A stretch of 64,000 nt of DNA from NCBI GenBank assembly GCA_905250115.1, contig CAJNOI010000003.1, positions 1,366,523 to 1,430,522 on the forward strand, read 5' to 3'. Position numbers and translations under genes: made by a program. Position 1 is the stretch's first letter. The number at the start of each line of letters is the position of its first letter. Source of the DNA: Adineta steineri (taxonomy: Eukaryota; Rotifera; Eurotatoria; Adinetida; Adinetidae). Under the pieces are notes generated by a model. That model ran no database searches, had not been told where the DNA came from, and was given only the letters and a program-made list of their open reading frames with translations. Below are positions 25,901-40,086 of this stretch, one piece after another.

Positions 25901-28900
25901 ATGATGAGTGACGAAAATTTACCTGAAGTATCTAATGAGAATAATAATCAAGAAAGCAAAGAACAGATTGATACTAATGTAGAGCAAAAATTACCTACAC
26001 CAACAGTATCTGATATGGATGATGTACAATCATTTTGTGCTGAATTTCATATTAAAGTTGAAAATGCAGCTGGTATTCGTCCATGGTTACAATTTAGTGA
26101 TACAAATTTTTCTGGTAATAAAGATAAGATTTTTTTTCTTCGAATAAAAATAATTTATTTTATAGAAGAAGTATTAAAACAATTTGAAGAGTGTGAATTT
26201 GATATGCCAACTCCAATTCAATCAATAGCATGGCCTATTCTTAATCATGATCGAGATCTTGTTGGAATAGCAAGTACAGGAAGTGGAAAAACACTTGCTG
26301 TAAGTTTTAAAAAATATATAGAATTCTTTTTTGATTATTGAATTAAATTTAGTTTATTCTTCCACTTGTACTTCATATACGTAAACAACCGCCATTACAA
26401 CCTGATGATGGTCCTATTGCAATTGTTTTAGCACCAACAAGAGAATTAGTTCAACAAATTCATAATGTTGCACAACCATATTTTAATATATTTGGAATCA
26501 AGTCTTTATGTATTATTGGTGGTGATGAAAGAGAAAAACAAATCAATGAAATTGGTGATGGAAAAGAAGTATATATATGTACACCAGGACGATTAGCAGA
26601 TTTTTTAGAATCAAAAATTACAACACTTTATCGTGTAACTTTTATTGTACTTGATGAAGCTGATAAAATGCTTGATTTAGGTTTTGAACCACAAATTAGA
26701 AATATATTAGCAGATTTTAAAGCACCAAAACCTTTATCTACTGAAGAAGAAGAGGAAGAACAACCATCAGCACGTCGTCAAGCTCAAATTTCTATGTTTT
26801 CTGCAACATGGCCTAAATCAATAAAAACATTAGCTGAAGAATATTTAACAAATTATGTTCATGCAACTGTTGGTTGTTTATCGGAATCTCATGCTGTAAA
26901 TTTAAATATACAGCAAATAGTAGATTTTTGTCCGAATGAACAACAAAAAAAACAAAATCTTTTTAAAATTCTTGATGAAGTCTGTGCTTATGCACCAGAA
27001 CGAAAAACAATTATATTTGTTCGAACACGTGATAAAGTTAATCGATTAAGTAAAGATCTGGAACAAAATGGTTACAAAGCATTACTTTTACATGGATCAA
27101 AAAGTCAACAAATGAGAAATGATGTTCTTAAAGAATTTCGAGAAACTCAAAATGCACTTTTACTTGCAACAGATGTTGCTTCTAGAGGCTTAGGTAATTC
27201 AATTTCTTTCATTAACATAGACGAAAAAAACAAAATTTAATTTTTAATAGATGTTGATGATGTACGATTTGTAATTAATTTTGATTTTCCAACATCAGAT
27301 GCTGTTTATATACATAGAATAGGACGTACAGGTCGAAGTGCTCAATGTGGTACAGCATTTACATTTTTTTCTAATGAAGATGCTAAACATGCACCAGCAC
27401 TTATTCATATTTTGGATGAAGCTGGAGCTGTTGTTCATCCAATTATTCTTCAAATTGGACGAAAGAATGGTTTTAATAAATGGGTAGCTAATGTTGGAAG
27501 TAAGTTATATATTGAAAATTATTCTATAGCATAAACTTTTATTTATTTATTTTAGTGCCTCAATATCCAGTTTATAATCCCGATGAGAATTGGTCAGATG
27601 GTAATTATAATAGTCAAGAGTGGCCGAATAATGAATATGATAATAATGAAGATTTACCACCAACATTAATGAATATAGATTTAAGTTCATTTGATCCTAG
27701 TCAATTACGACCATTACCGGTGTCACTGTTAAATTCCAATGGACAACTTAATGAACTTGATGTAAATACTCGAATAAAAAATTTTCAAGATTATAAACAA
27801 CGTTGTCAATTATTGGAACGTTTATCATGGGAAGCTAATGGTAGAAATTATCCAAATAATCAAAATGAATACAATAATTATGATAATAATTATAATAATA
27901 ATAATAGGTAATAATTTCTTCTTCTTTTTTTAATTTTATTTAACAAATAATATAGATATAATGGAGGTTGGTCAAATCCTGGAAGTGAAAATCAAAATGG
28001 AAGAAATATGAATTCATACAATAATGAATGGCAAAATAAAAATTTTGATTCAAATCAAAAACGTTCATGGGATAATACTGTACCTCCCTCACATAATAAC
28101 AATAATAATAATAATCAATGGAATGGAAATAATAATGGACAAACAAATTATGACCAATGGAAACCATCAAATCAACCACAACCTCAACAACAACAACAAC
28201 AGCAACAGCTACCACCACAACAGCAACAGCAACAACAACAACAACAACCACAAGATCAACAATTATCTGATCTTGAAACAAATCCAGCTATTATTTATGC
28301 TAAAGCAAGTAGTGAATATCATATACAATATAATCAATATACAACTGCATTACAACAAGCGATGGCTGCACAACAAGCAGGTACACCAATAACACCACAA
28401 CAACAACAATATTTAATTGTATGTGAACATTTTAATAAATACCTATTCGTTGGAAAAAAAATGATTTTTTCTTTCTTTTAGACATTTCAACAACAATTGC
28501 AAGCGAAGCAACAACAATTGCAAGTAATGCAACAAGCAGCTAATCTTCAACAAGCAACTATTTTACAAGCTGCTGCATTGAGTGCTGCTTCACAAAATGC
28601 TTGGAATCAACCAGCAAATAATTTACAAGCAAACTCATCGAATGATCTAACAAAATCAACTGCAAATGCACAACAAAATTGGATGCAACAATGGTATTTT
28701 AGAATTCTATTTATATCATTTTTTTCTTATGAAAATATTTCGTCATTAGGATTAATGCTGGTTACGATGCTTCACAGATTGCTGCCTATCAACAATGGTA
28801 TAGTTTTCAAAATTGTTTTTGTTTTTATTTAATTATAAGAATTTTTAAGGTATACACAAATGCAAACAGCAGCTTCATTAGCTGCTTCTACAGCATTATC

Positions 28901-29944
28901 TCAGCCTCAAGCTCCATCCAATTCTTACAATGGAATGCCGGTGAGTAATAAGAAAATAAAAATTGCTTTGTTTTGTTATAATGATAAAGAAAAGGTACTT
29001 TTTTCGTCTAATATTGCTTATATAAAGGAAAGACTATAGATGATTTATTTGTTTGTTTGAAATGAAAAACCAAAAGAAAGAGATGATTTGTTTTGTTTTT
29101 GTTTTTTTTCGAGTGTCGCGTCCTACTTCTTGTTTCTAGCATGGAGTAACTTGATCATATACATATGAAATCATAACTTCCCAGATGAAACATTAAAATG
29201 TAAACAATCATCGATTATGTCAATGGTATTTATATTTGTTGGCTATTGTTGTAAGTTTTTCAGTTAAGCCTTAAAAGAGTTTTCTTGTAAAATCAAAATC
29301 CGGATATAATTGGATGATGAACTGAAGATTTAAGTTTTTTTGTAAGACTCAAAAATATGCGAGAAACAAAGTTCTTGTCTTTTTTTTTGGTGGGAAAATA
29401 ATCTTTCGTTGCGCTCTCAATTGGCATCGTCTATCCTCCTCATTTTACTAGTGCCATTTGCAGACAAATATGTAACACATGCACGCATCTGACAACGATC
29501 AAGATATTTATCTTCAACATATCAATACAATTGTCAGGTATCAACTCAAGTGACTTTTATACTCAATAATAAAAGAAAGAAAAAAGTACAATAATTGATT
29601 GACTAATACGCGCTGAATTGCTTGAATTTTTTTCATTCTCCTGAAAAAGTCTTGTCTTTGTTTTTTTCTTAATAAATTCGTCTTTCGCAGAAATATCTGA
29701 GAGAAAATAAGAAAAGGGAAGTTTTTCAGGACAAAAGTAAGTTGAAAATATTATTTTAGTTTTTGTATTTCTTTTCTTTTTTTTTCTATAAAAACTAATC
29801 ATTTTATTTATTTAGTTTTCATCAAATAATAGTAATCAGCACTCAACTGCAACTATATCAGCACCACCAACTGTATCATCATCAACAGCAAATGCTGCTC
29901 AACGTGCTTATGCTGCATATAGCAATCGAGCACCAACATCTTGA
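25901..29944 (+). CDS. DEAD-box RNA helicase with long Asn/Gln-rich C-terminus (DDX5/DDX17-like core)
   Basis: About ten exons from ATG 25901 ([10 protein letters not shown]) to TGA 29942-29944; intron 1 is 26115-26165. All helicase motifs are present in order: the Q motif ([13 protein letters not shown]), motif I ASTGSGKT, Ia APTRELVQQ, Ib [39 protein letters not shown] and [10 protein letters not shown]. An acidic insert (STEEEEEEQ) lies between motifs II and III. After the core comes a low-complexity region rich in Asn, Tyr and Gln (about 27550-28930), with polyglutamine at 28181-28262 and Gln/Ala-rich helices. The final exon (29818-29944) lies beyond an intron of about 880 nt, the longest inside this gene. 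The prion-like tail suggests RNP-granule association (inference). The closest subfamily is uncertain. Confidence 0.88.
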
Positions 29945-31799
29945 TATATAAATTGTTATCTCATTTATGTATCTTTTCTTTTCTTTTTTCTTTTTGGTCG
30001 TGAAAACATTTCCAACTTTTCTTTTTCTGTTGTTGTAAATTTCATTTGACCATTATTCTTGTCTTTGTGTGTTGCTTCTTTTTTTTTCTATATAAAAAAA
30101 AACATGAATATATGACTTGAATTGAGGTCTAATTATCGTCAAATTACGAGCAAAAATATACAGAAGCAAGAACGAAACGAAGAATTTGAGCTCTTGAAAA
30201 TGTCATACATACATAATTTCATCTCGTTGCTATTGTCTCTTCTTCGGTAGAGTTGTGTAAATGATACTTGTTTTAGATAGTATAGAATTGGAGATGCAAA
30301 TGAAAAAAAAAAAAGTTCAATACAATCTAAATATCATGACAAACAACGATGGTAAAAAGTAAGTGTATATCTATATGTCTGTTAAATCGTTTTTTTTGAC
30401 AAAATTTGTCAATCAATCAGCAGATGTATATTGAAACAAATAAATGAAATTTTCTTCTTTTTTTGTTTCTAAGTGAAAAGATGATGATGTACTTATATTT
30501 AATAAATTCCAGTTGATTTCATTTTTTCTATTATAGAAAAATGTTTCATGTAAAGATGTTATTATACATATACATTTATTTAATTTCTCGAATGAGAAAA
30601 ATTTTCTATGCGTTATATGCGGTTAGTTAACGATGAATTATCGATAGTGTTTACACTTTCTTGATTTGCTTCTGATAATTGAATAGGGAAATTGTATGTA
30701 TGTACAAATGTGAATTACTTTGGAATATGGGCGGAGTTATTGATAATGAACTAGAAGCATTTGTATCTGTCAGAAGATTGATATATACATTCATATTTAA
30801 TCATAGAGAAAGCATACAAAAAAAGATCTGGCATGCAGATATATTTATTATAATTTGAAACATGTCAATAGAAAACAACATGTATTTAACAGATATTTTT
30901 TAAATATAGAAAGAAAACAATAGAAAGATTTTTTTTTTTGCCTTGCATACAATCTTTTCAGGTATGTACAGTGACATTAAACTAAAGTATTCGTTTACAT
31001 ATAACTCATCATGTTCTTAAGATTCCAATTTTTTCCTTCCTCTTATCTAACCAATCATTATCAATCGTTGATTTTCCTCTCTTTCCTTTTTTTTTGTTCT
31101 ATTTTGATTGGCGAAAGGAATCATATTCTCTGATGAGTATTATCAAGAAAAGGAAAAAATCATTTTGCAAGATTAACCAATGTTGCAAATGAGGTTTTTT
31201 TTTTCATCTTCTTCTTTTCCAATTGTATGTCTAATAGTAAGAAAGAGAGAGAGAGATTATAATAAAAAAAAGACAACAATCTTGAACTACTTTCATTTTT
31301 ACGTAAGATCTCATGTCTTATGAAATCATTTAATTGATTATTTAACAATAATGACAATATTACATTGAGATTTTTCTTTTCTTCTTCGTATCATATGAGT
31401 ATTTTTTGTTTTTCGATCTGGTCATATAAATGTTCATTGAAGCATAGCCGAGAAGAAGAAGAAGATGACCCGTTCTCTTTCTTTTCTTTTTTTTTTATCA
31501 TCATCATATTCATATTTCTTTTAATAATAAGAAACGATTGTCCGTATTACTTTCTTTTTACGTAAGACAGATTTTTTTTTCAAAAAAAATATTAGCTGTA
31601 ATTGAGTAAAAGTCAGAAGAAAACAGGTGTTCAACGACTATTATTCTATTTGTTAGCAATCAGTCTGATGAGAAAAAAAAATGTCAACCCTTTTTTCTTA
31701 TTTTTTTTTGCATATCTAGATTATTCATCAAAAAAGCCATTCGACAAAATCTATTCAATAAGCATCTTTACTGGAAATTATCAATTCGTTTCTTACAGA
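29945..31799. other. Intergenic / untranslated region, no gene seen
   Basis: AT-rich sequence with many T and A homopolymer runs. It includes the helicase 3' untranslated region and the upstream region of the TOX-like gene. ORFs near 31160-31865 are Phe/Ser/Lys-rich products of polypyrimidine tracts and are not supported. Confidence 0.5.
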
Positions 31800-33275
31800 A
31801 TGCAACATATGTATGGAAATAGTAGTAATGAAAATTTATCATTACAACGCGATAATGGTGAATGAAATTCTAATCTATATATTTTTAATAAACTAAAATC
31901 ATCTATTGTCTTTAGAAGTCTATGGTCAATCGTCGCATTTTACACAAAATTCTTTACAATCTCATGTGCAATATCAACATGAAAATCAATCAATTTCGCC
32001 CCAACAATCTTCTGCAAGTGATATTGATGAAGCATCACCAACACCATCATCTTCACTCAATCGAACAGTATGTATTAAGAACAAAAAAAATGATTTTATT
32101 TATTTTTTTTTATTTTTTGAAGAATAATATAGTACCAAATAAAATAGTTAAAAAAAAGAAACAAACAAAAAAGAAACGTAAAGATCCTAATGAACCTCAA
32201 AAGTAAAAATAAATTCGAAATTATTTAATTTTTTATTATCACTATTTTATTAGGCCTGTCTCGCCATATGCATTATTCTTTCGTGATGCACAGAATGATA
32301 TAAAAAAGAAATTATCTAATCCTTCATTTGGGTAAAATAAATTTTAATATTTTTTCAAAAAAAAACAAAGACCGGTTAATGTTTTTTTTAGAGAAATCTC
32401 CAAAGTTGTCGCACATATGTGGGAAAATATTGAACCGGAAATAAAAGAAGTAAATTAAATAATAAATGTTATATTTTCTTCTTTCATGATTATTATTTCT
32501 AGCAATATAAACGTAAAGCAGCTACAGCTAAAAAAGAATATCTTAAACAATTAGCTGCATATCGTGCTGTTCAAATTTCACATCAAGTAAAAATTTTATT
32601 TTATTTTATTTTCATTTTTAATTATATTGATTTATCATATAGACACCTAATATGTCTCATTTTCTTCATCAAACTTCTTTACCATTTAATTCACTTCAAC
32701 ATCAACAAAAACCCTATCATACAGGATCTGTATTACCTACCAATCATCCTCATCATCATAATAATAATAATCATTCTTTCCATCAATTCTGTCCATCATC
32801 ATCATCTACTCAACATCAAACACAATCCTATAATAATTTTCATTATTTAAATACATTTCCTCAAGATAATTCAAATGTATATCATGCTGATCATTCAAAT
32901 TATTTCTCGAATCATTCTCATCCAACATATTCATCCTATGATTCAAACAATAATTATCCTGATTATCATCAATATGGTTTACTTCGACCAGCTATTGAAT
33001 CGGAACATTATTCATCTTATTATTCTCCATTATCCATTGATAATGAACATATAAAAACCAATGAAAATTTATTACATAATTTAAATAATAATACACCACA
33101 TTATACAGATCTTACTTCTATGACAAATGGACAAGTTGATAAACATTATGATTATGTGAATAATATTCATCATGGTTCAAATGAAAGAAAAGATGATCAT
33201 TCATCATTAGTATCAGTTTCTAATGAAAATAATTTTTATTGGAATCAACCAACATGTTTAACCACACAGTGGTGA
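31800..33275 (+). CDS. TOX: TOX-family HMG-box protein
   Basis: Seven exons. ATG 31800 lies one base after a splice-acceptor-like tract (cttacag), so a 5' untranslated intron or a trans-splice site is likely. The protein has an N-terminal Ser/Gln-rich region and a lysine-rich nuclear-localisation stretch (KIVKKKKQTKKKRKDPNEPQK-type). A single HMG box is spread over four exons (PVSPYALFFRDAQNDIKKKL, EISKVVAHMWENIEPEIKE, QYKRKAATAKKEYLKQLAAY). The final exon (about 32643-33275) is His/Asn/Ser-rich. The KDPNEPQKPVS..ALFFRD start and KKEYLKQLAAYRA end of the box are diagnostic of the TOX subfamily of DNA-binding chromatin regulators. The N-terminus is shorter than in vertebrate TOX. Which vertebrate paralogue it corresponds to cannot be told. 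Confidence 0.85.
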
Positions 33276-33889
33276 TTTCGTACATTTTTTTTTCTTTTCT
33301 CTTTACCTTTTCTGTTTATTGAAAACAAAATATATTAATTTAAATCTAATAAATTCTTCAATTCATACATCAAATAAGATGNNNNNNNNNNAAAAAAAAA
33401 GTCTTTGTTTCACATGATTTTTATTGTATAGAAATGTTTAAATTTATAATTAGAGTTAATCTATGATCATTATTGAGATATCGTAATACTAAAAGATCAT
33501 CTGCTTGTAAATTACTTAAATAATTCATTCATTAAAATAAACAAAAGCCAAACAAATGTACAAAAATAATTGCATACACATTAAAAATTGATTCAGAACA
33601 ACAGACAAGGTCAAACAGACTTCTCTTGTATGATGAAGTATACTCGATCTCATTTATCATTATGGATCTATCATCGTTTTTCTAATACACTGTGATCCAG
33701 CGCCCTCTCTTCCGATATTTCTCTCTGTATTCGTGTAAATTTCTGTAATGGCGATAGAAGATATTCTCTTGGTCTATCCGTTTCTCTCTCTCTCACACAT
33801 AATACGACGCTAAGTATTTGTCTCTCGAGCTTAACCTCCGTTCTTTTGTTTATTGCTTATCAGTTTTAAGATAAATTTATTTTTTTCTC
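33276..33889. other. Intergenic region containing a short assembly gap
   Basis: 3' untranslated region of the TOX-like gene, the 10-N gap, and the atlastin upstream region with pyrimidine-rich tracts (TCTCTCTCTC at about 33783). No gene seen. Confidence 0.5.
33382..33391. other. Assembly gap (10 N)
   Basis: Ten undetermined bases followed by a poly-A run in the 3' flank of the TOX-like gene; probably a homopolymer-length ambiguity. Confidence 0.99.
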
Positions 33890-36078
33890 ATGGAACCATC
33901 ACGTTCGGCAGGTCCTGTACAAATTGTATCAATAACTGATGATCATAAATTTGTACTTGATGAAAAGAAATTAAAAGAAATATTATATCATAAACGAGCT
34001 CAAGGAAAAAAAGTAAAATTTACGAAAATACAAGTATATTTTGTTTTTAAAAAATATTTCTATATATATATATTAGATTTCACTTGTTTCTATTGCTGGA
34101 GATTTTCGTAAAGGAAAATCGTTTATGCTTGATTTTTTCCTTCGTCATTTAAGAGCAAAAGTAATTATGATTATTTTACGGAAAAAACTAAAAGCAAAAA
34201 TATATATTTAGGATCATAAAGAATGGATAGGAAAAGAAAGTGAACCATTACTAGGATTTGATTGGCGTGGAGGCGCTGGTCGTCATACAACCGGAATGAT
34301 CATGTGGAGTGAACCATTTCTTATGTCATTACCAAATGGCGAAGAAGTAAGACATATCGTATTGTTATTATCGTTTTTTCTTATAATAAATTATTTATAG
34401 ATTGCAGTTCTTCTTATGGATACTCAGGGAACATTTGATTCCAATTCAACTGTATTTGAAAATGCATTTATATTTGCATTAACATTACTTGTTAGTAGTG
34501 TAACTGTTTATAATATAATGCATAATTTACAAGAAGATAATTTACAACATCTATCATTTTTCGCAGAATATGGAGTATTAGCACTTGACGCTTATCATAC
34601 ATCACCATTTCAAGTGAGATCATTTTTAAAATTAGATAAAGAAATATTTTATTTTATTTTTATTGTCTAGCAATTGACATTTCTTGTACGTGATTGGCAA
34701 TTTGAATATGAAACACCGTATGGTTTTGAAGGTGGAGAAGAAGTTTTATCCGATCGTTTACAAGTAGAAAAATCTTGTTTTGTTGAAAACTTTTTTATAC
34801 AATTAGCTAATTATTAGATTCGACCAAATCAACATCGTGACCTTGAACTTGTACGTTCTCGTTTACGACAATGTTTTCGTAGAGTAAATTGTTTTCTTAT
34901 GCCACATCCTGGTCTTAAAGTTACAAATCGACGTGATTTTGATGGAAGATTAGAAGGTTAAATAATTATCTTTTGTTGAAATTATTTAATTAACTTTATC
35001 GTTACTTTAGATATTGAAAAAGATTTTAAAACACAATTACAAGCTTTTGTACCTGAACTTTTTCGAACGGATAACATAAATTTTGTTAAAGAAATCAACG
35101 GAGAACATATTACATCTACACAATTATTTGAGTATTTTCGAGTAAGTTACATCGAAATCTCTATGTAAATTTTATTCTTCTCTTTTTAGTCTTATTGTGC
35201 TGTATTCGCTTCAGGAGATTTACCATCGCCGAAAGCTATGCTTGAAGTATGTATGCATATTTGATTCTTTTATAAAGTGACATATTATCACGTTTAATTG
35301 AGTAGATAATGTCTATGAATTCTTTAATTTTAGGCAACAGCGGAAGCAAATAATTTAGCCGCTAAAGCAATCTCAAAAGAATTCTATATTCGTGCAATGG
35401 AACAAGTAAAAGAATTGTTAAGATTTTATTTAAATTTTTCATTATTTTCTTTCGAAATAAAGCATTGCGGTGGTGATCGACCTTATATTCATCCAAATCA
35501 ATTAGATACCCTTCAGCGAGAAGTTCATCGACAATCAATTGAAAAATTTCGTTGTGCTCGTAAAATGGGTGGTGAACAAATGTCACAAAATTATCAACAA
35601 GATTTAGATAATGAAATAACAGAACTCTATCGTAAATATATTTATAGAAACAGGAAAGAAAATCGAATATCAATCTTCTAATTTTTTAGTTAATTTTAAA
35701 AAACATAATGATTCAAAAAATGTTTTTGCATTCAGTCGTACACCAACAACATTTATATCATCAATGGTTATATGTTATATGATAGCTGGTATACTTGATA
35801 TAATTTGGCTTGGTGGAGTTAATTTTATATTTATGTTTGCGTTTTGGGTTTGTTTTGTTTTATTATTTGTATGGTTATATACAAAATATTCAGGAGAATA
35901 CGCTGAAGTTGGAGAATATATTGATTATTTTGCTGATGTTCTATGGAACAATGTAAGTAGAAAAAATTTCGAAGTTAATCATTTTAATTTGTTATATATT
36001 TAGGGTTTTCAACCTGTTTATTCACATTGTTTACGTTCAGCAATGAAATCTGTGCTTGGAAATACGAAAGTCGAATGA
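33890..36078 (+). CDS. ATL: Atlastin, ER membrane-fusion GTPase
   Basis: About 11 exons from ATG 33890 to TGA 36076-36078. The GTPase domain of the dynamin/GBP superfamily has the P-loop IAGDFRKGKSF, the switch region FDWRGGAGRHTTGM, the G3 LLMDTQGTFD and the guanine-specificity motif FLVRDWQFEYE (the RD motif of atlastins). A three-helix bundle follows (IEKDFKTQLQAFVPELF to YQQDLDNEITELYRKY). Two hydrophobic segments form the membrane hairpin (SSMVICYMIAGILDIIWLG and NFIFMFAFWVCFVLLFVWLY), and the cytosolic tail contains SHCLRSAMKSVLG, like the amphipathic tail helix of animal atlastins. The protein mediates homotypic fusion of ER tubules. All nucleotide motifs look functional. The start codon follows a T-rich tract and begins MEPSRSAGPVQIV, similar to other atlastin N-termini. 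Confidence 0.92.
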
Positions 36079-39000
36079 ATTTTCAACATTTTATGTTAAT
36101 AATCCAACCTGCCATTTCGTTTTTATATTTTGACACTCATGGTTTTATTTTTTAAACTCTTAATCTCTTATTAAGATGTATATGTATAGGAAAAAAAAAG
36201 AGAAAAATGTTTCTAAGTTATTTAGATTGAACAGTCAAAGTAAAACATAGACAAGTATTGGTTAACGTAGTTTTTTGTTTGGTTTATTGCGTGTATCTTC
36301 CTTTTCTTTTTATATACATATGTTGAAAAATAAAGGCGGTGATACGGTTTAATCGATCTGAAATTTTGTTTGTAAATAATTATATCATTATTTTCACATT
36401 GTGTCTAATACTAAGAAGAAAGAATTACAAAAAAAAGTATCGAAATGTGCTATAAACAAATTATGTATTCTTAGATTAATAAGTTGTCAAAATGTTATAA
36501 ATAGTTTTATGGTGAATGTAGATCATTACCTAGAAATCTACTGTATTAGATTTACTGAACTAATATTTATATAGTGACTTAGATTAAATAATTAGAAAAT
36601 TCAATATTTTCAATATGACATCTGAAGTTTAGGTCAAATACATTAGTCTTAATGGTTATTTTTTCCTAATGATAATATTTAATCATAAATATAGACTACT
36701 AGTTGCTCTTTCATTACTTAATACTAGTTATGTTGTTAAACAACATCATATTATTCATTTATTATATTAAAAGAAAACCTTTTTTCTTTAATCATAAACA
36801 TATTATCCTTGTTTGTTTTATAAAACATGCTTTCATCTATATACATAATTCGATGTTATCAGATGTTTCTCTCCTAATCTTATTGACATTAAATATTTTC
36901 GCTTAATTTAATCAGAAACGAACGCATTCTTATGTTTTTTATTTCGAGAAAAGAAAGACGTGTGTTTCTTGGTTCAATACATCTAGAACTTCATATATTA
37001 TTGATTGTAATGTAATACTCAACGTTTTATATTACTCTTACTCTTTAATATGCTATTTTATATGACCAAAAACAGATTATTATGTTCATACAGTTCTATC
37101 GGTTATCGATATTTTTTGAACAATATATAAATCTGATTTTATTTAATCAATTTATCTATATGAAGTCTATTGAATTCTTGTATAAAATTATCTTTTATCT
37201 ATATTTGAATTAATCAATTATATAAGGACATTGTTTTAGTAAGAAGATATATATTTTTTGTCTTATTATTTTTTCTATTAATTATGAAATATAATAAGAA
37301 AAATGTCGAGAATAAGCTTTTCAAGTACTCATCTATAATAATTTCCGTTTAAGTTCTTCTTCTCTAGAAGAAATATTGATATATATCTATATTTATATTA
37401 AAAGACAAATGGAAAAATATTCATTTCGTTTACATAATTAATCAAGTGGAAAATTGTTGTAATATGTATCCCTTTTTTTTGATATGACATGATTACAAAT
37501 TTTTGACAAGAAAAAAAATTATTATTTTGTCTAAGATAAAACCAATAGAATAGTAAAATATTATAATTAGATAAAAGATCAAATATACTCTAGTTTAATT
37601 AATATAAATAGTTTTTTTAATTTTTTTTCCTAATGAATTTGATATATATATATATCTATGTAGTAGAAATAAAAATGTCTTAAGGGTTGATGATATAAAG
37701 AATATACATATTGCTTCCGTCACTGGTGTCTGCACGACATGATAAAGGTAATAAAGCAATAGAACGAAAGAGAAAAAAAAAAAGAACATTTGTCAGGTTT
37801 CATGACTCAAACTGTTCTGTTTATCGTTCGTTATTAATTGAATTTATTTTAGCAGTTATCTTTTTTTATCTGTCTTAAGGTAAATATGAGTAATTTTACC
37901 AATATAATTGTCAATATATTTATTCATTCATATCTCCCTCTCTATTTTTAATTGTATATAATAAATAAATAGAAATATTCATATTTTGCTTCTTGTTTTT
38001 ATACATAATCTTTTATTAAATATGTAGATTCATTCTTTTTTTCCCATACAATAATAAGTCAAATATATTTTTTATTTTTATGCGAATATTATTATTTTGA
38101 TATTTATAAAATATTTTGTCTGTGGTAACACATTTTCTCATTCACTTACTTTTCTCTTCGCCTACTCAGATATGCATGTTTAAGACTAATACATAACCAC
38201 GTGAAGTCATTTAGATCCTGAGTGCTAAACATTCACTACATGAGAAACAAATAGAGACTCATTCTTATTCTTATTCTTCTCCTGTCTCTCTCTCTCTCTC
38301 TCTCGCTCCTGTGTTTCTAGTAGGGCTCATAATCATTCTGCTTCATCTTCTACTATTTCATCGCAACTTGACAATTTTCTTTGCTATTTTTTCTGTCACC
38401 ATTACTTCGGTATTTTGTTGGCATTGGTTCTGGCGCTCTGTTTTTGTTGTTGCCGTCAAGCTTGCTCTATGTTGTCGGATCGAGAGTAGAGAAAAGAAGG
38501 CGAAAACCAAGGAAGAGAAGAAGAAGAAAAAAAAAGAAAAAAGGAAAAATGAGAGAAAAGAATCGACAAGACAACACGACTGAGATGACGCGAACTTGTA
38601 GCAACAAAAGAATAGTAGGCTTGTGTTGTCGAAGGATGAGACAAAAGAGAAGGAGGAAGAATGAGCTTTTGTTTTCCTTTTATTTTTTTTTATGTTGATG
38701 AGTCGATTAAAAATAACCTAACAAAATTATGTGAGTATATTCCTTTTTTATTTTATTTTTTTATTAATTCAACGATATAAATAAAACATTCTTTTTTCGA
38801 AATTAAAAGATAAAATTTGTCACGTTTCATTTACGTCAATTTAAAGTATTTTAGCTTCTCTTAAAAGTAGAAAAGGTTATTCTTCCGCTCATTTATTCTA
38901 TTTTGATAATCTCTAAGACGACATCATGAATATTATTATCTCATAGGTATATATATATATACTGTAATTATTTGTTTGTAAAACTACGTCATTTAATTCT

Positions 39001-40086
39001 TTGTCGATAGATTTTTTTTTAAAGGAACTTAACTAATCTGTCAAATGCATTTGTTAATTGAGAAAGTAATAAAATATAAAAGTCTAGTGGATATCAGATG
39101 GTAGAATGTTTGTCTTAAATTTAGGCTATTATTATTTGTACGTTTTATTTTCTTCTATTCATCATTTAACGCCATCTGCGATTAAATTCTAGTGTACGAT
39201 AAATTCTAATTAATCAAATCTAAAATTTTCTTTGGATTATTTATGTTTAGAAAATAAAATTCAATATATTTTAAATCAAGCGACACCTATAAATTATAAT
39301 TATGTTCACTTTTTGAATATATATATTATCTAAATAAATAGAAATCTGGATTATACCTGATGCTTTGAATCGTTTTAATTTAAAAATATATACATCGTTC
39401 GATTGGTACGATAGATAATTTTATTTATTTAAAAAAAAATAACGTTTTTTTGTTTTATTTACTTAACTGATTGAGTCGTTTATCGATCGTACCTGACATA
39501 AGTCAGTATTTATATTAAACATTTATAAAGTATTTCTAATATAAATTATAGATTTTGTTTCAAAAAAGATATTGTCTTTCTTTATAATACATTTATGAAG
39601 ATATGAATATTGTCTTTCATACACAATCGATGAACAAACATGTGTTTGATGAAAAATATTAGTAGAGTAATATTTCGCCTTTATCAAACATGAATGTGTA
39701 TGTTTCTTCTGTAATCACACATTTGTTATATTTTCTAGCCGAGCTTCCCCTCCTACGTTTCTTTAGCAAATACGCATACACACACACATAGATTTTTCTT
39801 TCTTTTTTTTATTCTTCTTCCATTTCTCTTGCAGGTACACATCTGCAGGAGAATAAGACAAAACGGAAACTAATAGACACATAATAAAGGAGTAAAAAAA
39901 AGAGAAGAAGGATGAATGATTCATTCATTCTTTCTTAGAATTTCATAAAACTATTTTCTTTTTTTCTTCTAGATATTGTTTATTTTTTTTTGTTTTGTTT
40001 TGTTTGTTGTTGTATTTTGTATTTACATGCATCCTCGAACAGTGATCTTCTAGTCCATTTCTTTTTTCATTTATTAATCTATTATC
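36079..40086. other. Long intergenic region
   Basis: Four kilobases of AT-rich sequence without a convincing gene. It contains a CT microsatellite (38284-38304) and a purine-rich tract (about 38480-38570) giving Lys/Glu-rich false ORFs. It is the largest gene-free block here and likely contains 5' untranslated exons and regulatory DNA for the zinc-finger gene that follows. Confidence 0.45.
38284..38304. repeat. CT microsatellite
   Basis: A run of CT dinucleotides in the intergenic region upstream of the ELM2/SANT zinc-finger gene. Confidence 0.8.

Noticed and set aside
27940..28281. Minus-strand poly-Val ORF
   Set aside because: Antisense reading of the CAA/CAG polyglutamine region of the DEAD-box gene.
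38311..38698. Lys/Glu/Arg-rich ORFs in the intergenic region
   Set aside because: Produced by a purine-rich tract; no splice or family support.
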